A stretch of 5,643 nucleotides of DNA from CAYSLC01 sp964431545. Lineage in GTDB: Bacteria; Desulfobacterota; Desulfobacteria; Desulfobacterales; JAABSP01. The notes beneath the pieces are model-generated. The model had not been told where the DNA came from and searched no databases. It was given only the letters and a program-made list of their open reading frames with translations. How positions within the stretch are numbered: position 1 is the first letter of the stretch; each line of letters opens with the position of its first letter. The translations under genes and the position numbers were made by a program. The stretch is taken from NCBI GenBank assembly GCA_964431545.1, contig CAYSLC010000298.1:1-5643 (forward strand), given 5' to 3'. Shown piece after piece: positions 1 to 5,643 of the stretch.

Positions 1-323
1 CCGTACGCCCAGTCGATAATCACATCATTATCGCCGATCGCTCCCAGGTCCTGGGAAAAGAACTGAATACCGATCCTCAGATTATCGGTCAGCTCTTTGC
101 CGAAAGTGATCCCCACCTCGTTGAACTCGAAGGAACCGTCGCTCGATGTCCCCAGGTAATTGTTGTCGTCACTCCAGAGGAACCCCTGGGAGATGAAGCC
201 GTGGATATCGATTCCGGCCAAATCGGTCGCCGAGGCGGCGTTGGCGGCGAGGAGAAGACAGACCGTCAGCATGGCCGCATAGTGTGAACGCATCGTGATC
301 CGTTTCCCGATCCATGTTTTCAT
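1..323 (-). CDS. Outer-membrane porin-like protein, N-terminal part (3' end beyond window)
   Basis: Seen: an open frame runs from an ATG at 323 to the window edge (107 codons, no stop). The start is preceded by AAAGGAG about 8 bases upstream; a second in-frame ATG at 293 lacks so good a site. Residues 1-32 form a signal peptide: basic MKTWIGKR, hydrophobic MLTVCLLLAA, and a likely cut after ASA. The mature start reads TDLAGIDIHGFISQGFLW, followed by SDDNNYLG and alternating barrel-like strands (FEFNEVGITFGKEL, LRIGIQFFSQDLG, VIIDWAY). Known, from memory: this N-terminus resembles proteobacterial outer-membrane proteins of about 400 residues, often called hypothetical or porin, in which the DWAYGDYRW segment begins a porin-like barrel. 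The substrate is unknown. It lies downstream of the small binding-protein gene after 213 bases, so it may share that transcript or have its own promoter. It is a paralogue of the broken gene at 1007-1543. The export call is firm; the porin function is less so. Confidence 0.8.
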   Translation of the reverse strand, partial: MKTWIGKRITMRSHYAAMLTVCLLLAANAASATDLAGIDIHGFISQGFLWSDDNNYLGTSSDGSFEFNEVGITFGKELTDNLRIGIQFFSQDLGAIGDNDVIIDWAY

Positions 324-536
324 TTTCCGTTCTCCTTTCGATAAAAGTAGGGTCGAACCAATGGTTTACAGCAATCACAAGACGCTGGATCCCGTCTTTA
401 TCCTTTTGGCGATCCTAAGAGCTGAAGGTGACAGAAGACCCAGTGCGATTTTTCCTTTCCTATTTTTTTCCCCTTCTGTATTTCTGAGGGTTCCATGTAG
501 TGCCGTTCGAAAAAGGACCGGTGGGCAGAAACATGA
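324..536. other. Intergenic spacer between binding-protein gene and downstream porin gene
   Basis: These 213 bases hold no gene I can support. Read on the minus strand they contain purine-rich stretches (GGGGAAAAAAATAGGAAAGG around 446-464) and end in the ribosome binding site of the porin gene at 323. I looked for a GG-N10-GC sigma-54 element and found none. A poor sigma-70-like pair (TTGCTG, then TACTTT after 18 bases, ending near 341) is too weak to call. I see no convincing hairpin plus T-run terminator after the upstream stop codon at 537, so read-through from the upstream genes into the porin gene is possible. Confidence 0.6.
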
Positions 537-983
537 TTATGGAAATGTAACGGTCAGGGTTTTCACCGATGAATCCGCAATCCCCGGGGGTACATATCCG
601 ATGGCTCCCGGCGTCACGGCGACATAGGATCGCACTTCCTCAGGGGTTTGAAAGGTGGTGGGAAATCTTCCCTTGCCGGTGAAGACCATCTTTTTCCAGA
701 AGATGGTGTACTGGGATTCGGTCTTGTTGATGTAGGCTTTTAAAAACGCCTCATGGGTTTCACCGCCGTCGAGGATCACGAACGAGATCTTGCCGCCGTC
801 GGACCAGCGGGTTTTCCGCCCCAGAAAGATCTGTTCAATCGTATCGGCGCCGATCTCCGTCCGCGGCACCCCGTTGTTGGCGATCAGCACGACATCGGAT
901 GCCGCGGCGCTGGAATTCCAATCGCACAGCTGTACCGCTGCCAGAACAGCAAGGATTCCCACCCAAACGCGAATCGGTTTCAT
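537..983 (-). CDS. Half-size PstS-like (PBP-like domain) periplasmic substrate-binding protein
   Basis: A 148-residue exported protein. Residues 1-28 are a signal peptide (MKPIRVWVG, a hydrophobic core, then SSAAA before SDVVLIANN); the Cys at 20 is not in a proper lipobox, so a soluble periplasmic protein is likely. The mature domain shows the signature of short proteins annotated as phosphate ABC transporter substrate-binding protein: IEQIFLGRKTRWSDGGKI (about 54-71), FWKKMVFTGKGRFPTTF (about 98-114) and AVTPGAIGYVPPG (about 125-137). Classical PstS is roughly twice this length, so this is a single-lobe-like version and its ligand is not certain to be phosphate. The start at 983 was chosen over an ATG at 1007 because AAAGGAGG lies 6 bases upstream and the signal peptide begins cleanly there. 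The gene starts 23 bases after the broken porin gene ends and probably shares its sigma-54 promoter. No permease or ATPase gene is present here, so a role with the porin or as a sensor input is an inference. Confidence 0.88.
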   Translation of the reverse strand: MKPIRVWVGILAVLAAVQLCDWNSSAAASDVVLIANNGVPRTEIGADTIEQIFLGRKTRWSDGGKISFVILDGGETHEAFLKAYINKTESQYTIFWKKMVFTGKGRFPTTFQTPEEVRSYVAVTPGAIGYVPPGIADSSVKTLTVTFP

Positions 984-1006
984 CGAATTCCTCCTTTCAT
1001 CTGTCA

Positions 1007-1543
1007 TCAGAAACTGAACGTAACCTTGGCCGCGAACAGAAACCAGTCCTGGTCGAAGCCGTCGGGATTGTCCGATACAAAGAGGTCCGCCGTCCCGTCC
1101 ATGACATGTCCCTCAAGCTTGAGAAGCCAGTTCTGGTTGACGTCGAATCTGGCGGTCAAGGCGAGATCCTTCTGCCAGGCCCGGAAGTCGGGCTGCCCCA
1201 TGGCCTCAAAGCGTTCCCCGCCCTTGTCTTCCTTGACGGATAGTGGACGGAGTAATAGGTCCCCATTTCCAGCCAATCCATGAACCGATAGGAAGCGCTC
1301 CCATAGTACGCCTCGGAATCCCGGTCCTCCCGAAAACCCAACGCCTCTGAAACGGCGGTGGTTTCCCGGTACCGGTATTCGGCCGCCAGGACCAGCGCGT
1401 TCCAGATAGTTGTTCTCGTCGGACCATAGAAACCCCTGGGAGATAAATCCATGGATATCGACACCGGCCAAATCGGCGGCGCCCCCATTTCCACCGATCA
1501 TGAGCAAGAGAATCGTGAAGCACGGCCACCATTTCGTTCGCAT
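1007..1543 (-). pseudogene. Porin-like outer-membrane protein remnant with internal deletion and two frame changes
   Basis: The start at 1543 has a strong GGGAGGG site and a signal peptide (MRTKWWPCFTILLLMIGG..GGAA). The mature start ADLAGVDIHGFISQGFLW then SDENNYL differs at only 3 of 25 positions from the paralogue at 1-323. After Leu47 (codon 1405-1403) homology jumps to another frame: from about 1401 to 1237, 55 codons read NALVLAAEYRYRETT...AYYGSASYRFMDWLEMGTYYSVHYP, typical late barrel strands. At about 1236-1235 sense returns to the first frame (KEDKGGERFEAMGQPDFRAW...) and ends in a classic outer-membrane C-terminus, FLFAAKVTFSF, before TGA at 1009-1007. Relative to a family length of about 400 residues (recalled), roughly 220 central residues are missing. 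The first-frame reading stays open but its middle part (RAGPGGRIPVPG...) is scrambled, Gly/Arg-rich and not barrel-like. Either a decayed gene or a sequencing/assembly fault; real decay is favoured because two separate frame changes and a large deletion are involved. Confidence 0.72.
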
Positions 1544-1558
1544 CGCAAATCCCTCCCT

Positions 1559-1606
1559 TCTTGATTGGGTGTGGTGTTGAAATCTTGATTGGGTGTGGTG
1601 TTGAAA
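1559..1606. repeat. Perfect 24-base tandem duplication in the porin leader
   Basis: The bases at 1559-1582 and 1583-1606 are identical (plus strand begins TCTTGATTGGGTGTGGTG and ends TTGAAA). The pair abuts the ribosome binding site of the broken porin gene and lies inside the predicted 5' leader of the sigma-54 transcript. On the minus strand each unit reads TTTCAACACCACACCC then AATCAAGA. The unit is not an obvious palindrome. It could be a regulatory repeat or a recent slippage product; nothing in the sequence decides. Confidence 0.95.
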
Positions 1607-1784
1607 AGATCCGGTCCTCAGAGATCGCGAGGCGGCGGCGGAAAGGGAATAACGGTCTCGAGATACCTTACCGGAAAATCCGCCTCCTGAAATCGATTCC
1701 GGGAGTCGTTGAAGACGGATGGACAAATCGAAACCGATCGTAAAGGTCTCGATCGTCAATTGCACCGGAAGACCGGATCGTCGC
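1607..1784 (-). other. Predicted long 5' leader of the porin/binding-protein transcript
   Basis: From the expected transcription start near 1784 to the tandem repeat there is no gene with a plausible start. An open frame from a GTG at 1765 runs in frame into the porin remnant, but it has no Shine-Dalgarno sequence and would bury the signal peptide inside the protein, so it is treated as non-coding. A short CCGG-AAGA-CCGG inverted repeat (1765-1776) lies near the expected transcript 5' end. No riboswitch or small RNA is recognised. Confidence 0.4.
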
Positions 1785-1794
1785 CGAGAGGATT

Positions 1795-1810
1795 AGCAAA
1801 GATTGTGCCG
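1795..1810 (-). promoter_or_regulatory. Sigma-54 (RpoN) -24/-12 promoter
   Basis: Minus-strand bases 1810-1795 read CGGCACAATCTTTGCT. The consensus is TGGCACG-N4-TTGC(A/T); the essential GG (1809-1808) and GC (1797-1796) are exactly 10 bases apart, and CGGCACA plus TTGCT match at all but two flanking positions. The expected transcription start is near 1784, about 240 bases before the start codon of the porin remnant at 1543. It lies immediately downstream of a gene for a sigma-54 activator, the expected arrangement for a dedicated target. It probably drives the porin remnant, the binding protein at 537-983 and perhaps the porin at 1-323. Confidence 0.82.
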
Positions 1811-1930
1811 GAGGATGTTTTGACCCGTGTACCGCTGATTCACGCCATTTACGATGGGGCGTCAGGGGGAGAGGAGGCCCTCCGTGGAATCACCGGTCCT
1901 CCTTTTTCCTGTAACGCAGGAATCGACCTG

Positions 1931-1951
1931 TGCTCGCGGTGCGCCCGAGCA
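1931..1951. promoter_or_regulatory. Inverted repeat, candidate activator (enhancer) site
   Basis: TGCTCG and CGAGCA are perfect 6-base inverted arms separated by 9 bases. The repeat is centred about 157 bases upstream of the predicted transcription start, within the usual range for NtrC-type activators, which bind dyad sites well upstream of -24/-12 promoters. The TGC...GCA ends recall NtrC-like sites (known: TGCACC-N5-GGTGCA), but there is only one good copy. An overlapping 8-base palindrome AGCATGCT lies at 1948-1955. The binding role is inferred from position and symmetry only. Confidence 0.35.
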
Positions 1952-2011
1952 TGCTGGGGCCCATCAGCGATCCACCCGGTGATGGTCTCCATCGATCCTA
2001 GGAAAGAAGAC

Positions 2012-3469
2012 TTAGGTGGGCTTGGAAATCCCGTATTTTTTCAGAAGATGGTAGAGGCGGGATTGGCTGAGCTGTGCCATATCGCAGGCATCCTGAATGT
2101 TTCCGTCGGTCACCCGCATGAGCCGATCCAGGTAGATGGTTTCCACTTTTTCAAGAATGTCGATTCTCCAGGGTTTGAAAGGTGGAAGACCGCTTTCGTC
2201 GGGCGGAACCGATACCGATATTTCCCGGTGGGAATGGGTCTCGGCCGTTCGGTCGCCGATTGTGGACGGGCACGCACTCCCCCCGTCCTCTTTCATTCGG
2301 CGCTGGAGAAAGTGGGACCGGATCGATGTCGGCAGGTGCGTGGGAAAGAGCGTGGGGTTTTCGGGATCCGAGAGGACGGCGGCCTCGAGGGTGTTGATCA
2401 GTTCCCGGATGTTGCCCGGCCAGCGCCAGGCCTCCAGGTGGTCCACGAACTCGGGCAGCATCCCCTTCAATTTCAGGCCGTGGGTCTTGCAGATTCGATT
2501 GAGGTAATGCAGTGTCAGCGGTTCAATGTCCTCGACCCTCGATCTCAGGGACGGGAGATGGATTTCAAAGGTCCGTATGCGAAACAGCAGATCGATGCGG
2601 AAATCCCCTTTGGCGACCATCTCCTCCAGGTTCCGGTTGGTGGCGCTGATCAGCCGGAAATCGATCTCCTTCTCCCTGGATGATCCCACCGACCGGAACC
2701 GTCTCTCCTGGAGGACCCGCAGAAACGTCTTCTGCACGGACAGGGGCAGCTCCCCCACTTCGTCCAGGAAGAGGGTTCCGCCGTGGGCCTCCGCAAGAAG
2801 CCCGGACCGGTTCCGGTCGGCGCCGGTGAAGGCGCCCCGCTCGTGTCCGAAAAGGATGCTTTCGGCCAGGCTCTCCGTGAGCGACGCGCAGTCGACGACC
2901 ACGAAATCCCGATCCTTCCGTCGGCTGTTCCCGTGGATGGCCCGCGCAAAGAGTTCCTTGCCGGTGCCGGTCTCGCCCGAAATCAGCACATTCGATTTGG
3001 TCTCCGCGCACTGGGCCACCTGATCGAGGCTCTGTCTCAAGGCGTGGCTGTTTCCGATGATCTCATCCCGTTTCAGGGAGACGATCCCCCGGCTTCCGGT
3101 GGTCTTTTTCCGAAACTCGAACACCCGCTCGATCTGCAGCTGGATTTTATGGCGCGACAGCGGCTTCTGGAGATAATCCCAGGCGCCGGTCCGGATGGCC
3201 ATTTCCGCGCTGGCTGCGTCCCCGACGCCGGTGATGATGACCACCTCCGGTGTCGAGGGACGGCGGCGCACGTCGGCGAGATGGTCCAAGCCGTTGCCGT
3301 CGGGAAGCCGGATATCGAGAAAGACCATGTCGATGGCCTCGGCCCCGAGGATTGCCAGGCCCTTGGAGAGGGTTTCGGCGCAACGGGGGGTATGGCCGAG
3401 GTCCGCGATGTTCCGGGTCAAGATCTCCCGGATATGCGCATCGTCATCGATGACCAGGATCTGTCCCAT
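2012..3469 (-). CDS. NtrC-family sigma-54-dependent response regulator
   Basis: Complete, 485 residues, normal length for the family. Receiver domain 1-120: acidic pair D8/D9, phospho-acceptor D52 in FLDIRLPDG, T80 and K102 (QKPL) are all present. AAA+ domain about 135-365: Walker A GETGTGKE (165-172), the sigma-54 contact loop GAFTGA (212-217) intact, Walker B GGTLFLDEVGE (230-240), putative arginine fingers R291/R297, and WPGNIREL (350-357). A linker of about 60 residues leads to a Fis-type helix-turn-helix at about 454-482 (GNIQDACDMAQLSQSRLYHL, then LKKYGI). Role: when phosphorylated, oligomerise on upstream DNA and use ATP to open sigma-54 RNA polymerase complexes. The start at 3469 has AAGGAG 9 bases upstream, inside the kinase gene; the two frames overlap by 26 bases, implying translational coupling. 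The sigma-54 promoter just downstream is the obvious target. The family call is essentially certain; the signal is unknown. Confidence 0.97.
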   Translation of the reverse strand: MGQILVIDDDAHIREILTRNIADLGHTPRCAETLSKGLAILGAEAIDMVFLDIRLPDGNGLDHLADVRRRPSTPEVVIITGVGDAASAEMAIRTGAWDYLQKPLSRHKIQLQIERVFEFRKKTTGSRGIVSLKRDEIIGNSHALRQSLDQVAQCAETKSNVLISGETGTGKELFARAIHGNSRRKDRDFVVVDCASLTESLAESILFGHERGAFTGADRNRSGLLAEAHGGTLFLDEVGELPLSVQKTFLRVLQERRFRSVGSSREKEIDFRLISATNRNLEEMVAKGDFRIDLLFRIRTFEIHLPSLRSRVEDIEPLTLHYLNRICKTHGLKLKGMLPEFVDHLEAWRWPGNIRELINTLEAAVLSDPENPTLFPTHLPTSIRSHFLQRRMKEDGGSACPSTIGDRTAETHSHREISVSVPPDESGLPPFKPWRIDILEKVETIYLDRLMRVTDGNIQDACDMAQLSQSRLYHLLKKYGISKPT

Positions 3470-5643
3470 GGGGGGTCACTCCTTCGAGCAGTTGGTGCAC
3501 CGCATCGGCCAAGACGGCCCGGTGGACCGGTTTCATCAGAAATTTGGAGATACCGTACTGTGCGGCCGAAGATTCTCCGACCGTTTCGCTGAACCCGGTG
3601 CAGAGGATGATGGGGAGGTCGCCACGGATTTTCCGGAGTTCACGGATCAACTCCACCCCCGTCAATTCGGGCATGGTCTGGTCGGTGACCACCAGATCGA
3701 AATAATCCGGGTGTGCGCGGATGCTCTCCAAGGCCCTTCGGCTGCTCTGCAGCCCCACGACGTCGTAGGAGAGACTCTCCAGATGCTCCTTCAACACATC
3801 GATGAAAAAGAGTTCGTCATCCACCACCAGGATCCGTTGGCCACTGCCCCGGGCGATCGATGGAGTCGGCTCCTCCCGCTCGTCAACAGCCTGTTCGAAG
3901 ACCGGCAGGTAGACCCGAAAGGTGGTCCCCACCCCCTCGTCGCTCTCGAATTCGATCAATCCGTCATGGCTTTTTACGATTCCGAATGTCACCGAAAGCC
4001 CAAGGCCGGTCCCCTCCCCCGGCTCCTTGGTGGTGAAGTAGGGCTCGAACACCCGCTCTAGGCAATGGGACGGAATCCCGTGTCCGGTATCGGAGACCTC
4101 CAGCACCAGGGCGGGACCCGGCCGGAATTCAAGCCCTTGGAACCGGCGCGCGGAATCGATCCGAAGCGTTTTCATGGCGACGGTCAGCCGGCCCCCATCC
4201 CGCCGCATGGCATGGTAGGCGTTGGTACAGAGATTGATAAGCACCTGGTGCATCTGGGTGAGGTCGCAGCGGACCCGGTCCCGATCTGCGTCCGTCCGGC
4301 TTGAGATCTCGATGGTCGCGGGAAGGCTCGATCGCAGAAACTGGATCACCTCCTTGACCAGGGGGGCGAGGGACGCGGGCTGAAGCTCCGTGGGTCCCTG
4401 GCGGCTGAATCGCAAGATCTGCTCCACAAGCTCTTTGGCCCGGCCGCAGGCCTCCAGGAGCCTCTGGTGGAAATGGGCCAGGCGGGGGTTGTCCCCGGGG
4501 CCGTGTTCGATGGCGAGTTCGGCGAACCCGATGATGCCGCTCAAGATATTGTTGAAGTCATGGGCGATGCCGCCGGCGAGGGTGCCGATCGCCTCCATCT
4601 TCTGTGTATGCTGGAGCTGGCGCTCCAGCGTCTCCTTCTGCTCCGCCAGCGCTTTTTCCGTGGACATATCCCGAAGAAAGAGGCCCAGGGCAAGGAGTTC
4701 ATCCGCCTCGTCCCGAACCAGCCAGCTGCGGATGGAGACCGGAACGCTGATGCCGCCCGGGCGAAGGCAACAGACCTCGAACGGCTTCTCATTGAGGATA
4801 CCGTTTTGGATCCCTTCGAGGAAGGAGCGGATATCCGTTTTCGACTCCTCATCCATGAGCATGGGCAGCTCCGAACCTTGCATGGCTTCCTTTTCGTAAC
4901 CTGTGATCCGGGCGACCGCCAGATTGACATCCCGGATCCGACCCTCGAAATCGAGTAGCATCACCCCTTCCGGATTGGAATCGAAGAAGGATCGAAACCG
5001 GTGTTCGCTTTGGCGCAGATATTTCCTGGAGAGTTCCAGTTCCGCCAATCTGCGTTCCAGCTGTTGACCGTTCTCCTCCAAGGATCGGTACAGGAGGATG
5101 TTTTTGATGCCGATGGCCAGGGTATGGGCCGCGGTCTCCAGGAAGGAGCCAAAGGTCTCGAAATCGGTCGGTTCCGTGGCCCCGACCCCCAGCACCCCGA
5201 TATTCTCCTTCCGGATCTCCAGGGGGATGGCGGCAAAGGAGCGGAGTCCCGCCCGCTTGCATTCTTCAAGGACACACCGGGCGTCGGTGTGAACATCGGG
5301 ACTGTAAACCGGCTTACCCCCTTTTGCGGCGAGTCCGCAGAGGCATTTTCCCACCTCGTGGGAAACCTCCTCGTACCAGGCCTCGTGCGAATAGACTTGG
5401 GAATGGGCCCGGACCCGAAGCACCTCTCCGTCCCGGAGAAAGAGCACGATCATATCGGCGTCGAGAACGGATTTGAGCCGATTGATGGCGGAGTGGAACA
5501 TCCGCTCGAGGGAAAGCCCCTCAGCCCCCTCCTGGCCCAGCAGGTAGAGGGTTTCCAGCTCCCTGGTTCTCCGCCGCGCCGCCTCCTCCGCTGTTTTTCG
5601 GACCGATATATCCTCGATTGTGCCGTCCACCGACAGGAGGTTT
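3444..5643 (-). CDS. Hybrid sensor histidine kinase, PAS(end)-GAF-PAS-HisKA-HATPase-receiver (5' end beyond window)
   Basis: The frame is open to the window edge. Residues before the first possible start (GTG at 5630) read NLLS, and NLLSVDGTIEDISVRKTAEE is the end of a PAS/PAC domain, so the true start lies outside. Counting from that GTG: coiled linker 10-35; GAF domain about 40-180 with C96, C98, C119 and C124; second coiled linker 181-210; PAS about 208-325; HisKA with H-box GGIAHDFNNIL and phospho-accepting H357; N-box INLCTNAYHAM with N470; G1 DTGHGIP (514-520); F-box FEPYFTTK; G2 GEGTGLGLS (538-546); receiver 598-715 with D604/D605, phospho-acceptor D650, T678 and K700. All catalytic residues are intact. 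No transmembrane segment is visible, so this part is cytoplasmic; a membrane or periplasmic sensor could lie in the missing N-terminus. No HPt domain is visible. The likely partner is the overlapping sigma-54 regulator. The ligands of GAF and PAS are unknown. Confidence 0.96.
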   Translation of the reverse strand, partial: NLLSVDGTIEDISVRKTAEEAARRRTRELETLYLLGQEGAEGLSLERMFHSAINRLKSVLDADMIVLFLRDGEVLRVRAHSQVYSHEAWYEEVSHEVGKCLCGLAAKGGKPVYSPDVHTDARCVLEECKRAGLRSFAAIPLEIRKENIGVLGVGATEPTDFETFGSFLETAAHTLAIGIKNILLYRSLEENGQQLERRLAELELSRKYLRQSEHRFRSFFDSNPEGVMLLDFEGRIRDVNLAVARITGYEKEAMQGSELPMLMDEESKTDIRSFLEGIQNGILNEKPFEVCCLRPGGISVPVSIRSWLVRDEADELLALGLFLRDMSTEKALAEQKETLERQLQHTQKMEAIGTLAGGIAHDFNNILSGIIGFAELAIEHGPGDNPRLAHFHQRLLEACGRAKELVEQILRFSRQGPTELQPASLAPLVKEVIQFLRSSLPATIEISSRTDADRDRVRCDLTQMHQVLINLCTNAYHAMRRDGGRLTVAMKTLRIDSARRFQGLEFRPGPALVLEVSDTGHGIPSHCLERVFEPYFTTKEPGEGTGLGLSVTFGIVKSHDGLIEFESDEGVGTTFRVYLPVFEQAVDEREEPTPSIARGSGQRILVVDDELFFIDVLKEHLESLSYDVVGLQSSRRALESIRAHPDYFDLVVTDQTMPELTGVELIRELRKIRGDLPIILCTGFSETVGESSAAQYGISKFLMKPVHRAVLADAVHQLLEGVTPHGTDPGHR

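Noticed and set aside
169..378. Minus-strand open frame over the start of the porin gene, and plus-strand frame 295-627
   Set aside because: The first is an out-of-frame reading of the porin signal-peptide region, which in the correct frame starts at 323; the second covers the spacer and the end of the binding-protein gene with no family resemblance.
324..536. Search for a second sigma-54 promoter in front of the downstream porin gene
   Set aside because: No GG-N10-GC pair on the minus strand fits in this spacer.
984..1007. Upstream ATG at 1007 (overlapping the preceding stop as TGATG) as the start of the binding-protein gene
   Set aside because: It would add a charged MTDERRNS before the signal peptide and lacks a good Shine-Dalgarno sequence, whereas AAAGGAGG lies 6 bases before the ATG at 983.
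1007..1765. A 252-residue protein starting at the GTG at 1765
   Set aside because: It has no ribosome binding site and would place the signal peptide from residue 75 onward. The first 74 codons cover the tandem repeat and leader; the ATG at 1543 has a strong site and clean signal peptide.
1872..1907. Plus-strand hairpin (AGGAGG...CCTCCT with an inner GTG/CAC stem) followed by TTTTT, resembling an intrinsic terminator
   Set aside because: It would act only on plus-strand transcripts, and no plus-strand gene is supported. On the minus strand the T-run is an A-run before the hairpin, so it cannot terminate the regulator transcript. Kept as a structural curiosity.
1981..1993. GATGG-TCT-CCATC hairpin just after the regulator stop codon, as a terminator
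   Set aside because: The stem is short and no T-run follows on the minus strand.
1709..4061. Long plus-strand open frames opposite the regulator and kinase genes (for example 1709-2683, 2783-3592, 3195-4061)
   Set aside because: Their translations show no recognisable domains and lie antisense to strongly conserved domain-coding sequence; this is expected from GC-rich codon use.
5628..5630. GTG at 5630 as the true start of the kinase
   Set aside because: The codons upstream (NLLS) continue a PAS/PAC C-terminal motif and the frame stays open to the window edge, so the gene begins outside.

Overview
All genes supported here lie on the minus strand, so transcription runs from high to low coordinates. 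The DNA is fairly GC-rich. Signal peptides, outer-membrane beta-barrel proteins, a sigma-54 activator and a matching -24/-12 promoter indicate a Gram-negative, proteobacteria-like organism. The large PAS/GAF hybrid kinase next to a sigma-54 activator recalls Desulfobacterota (former Deltaproteobacteria), but that placement is an impression, not something the sequence proves.

Layout in transcription order: (1) 5643-3444, the C-terminal part of a hybrid histidine kinase (end of a PAS domain, GAF, PAS, HisKA, HATPase, receiver), cut by the window edge. (2) 3469-2012, a complete NtrC-type sigma-54-dependent response regulator overlapping the kinase by 26 bases. (3) 2011-1544, a 468-base gene-free stretch holding a very good sigma-54 promoter (1795-1810), an upstream inverted repeat that could be an activator site, and a perfect 24-base tandem duplication just before the next ribosome binding site. 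(4) 1543-1007, an outer-membrane porin-like gene that appears broken: its N-terminus is joined to its last barrel strands, with two frame changes that cancel out. (5) 983-537, an intact exported half-size PstS-like (PBP-like) substrate-binding protein. (6) 536-324, a 213-base spacer. (7) 323-1, the N-terminal 107 residues of an apparently intact porin, a close paralogue of the broken one, running off the window.

Working model (inference): the kinase and regulator form one two-component system. The regulator, with an intact GAFTGA loop, works with sigma-54 at the promoter immediately downstream of its own gene to express the porin / small binding protein unit. No inner-membrane transporter is visible, so the binding protein may serve outer-membrane uptake, periplasmic sequestration or sensing rather than a standard ABC importer. 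The most interesting points are this self-contained sigma-54 circuit, the porin remnant beside its intact paralogue, and the 24-base leader duplication.
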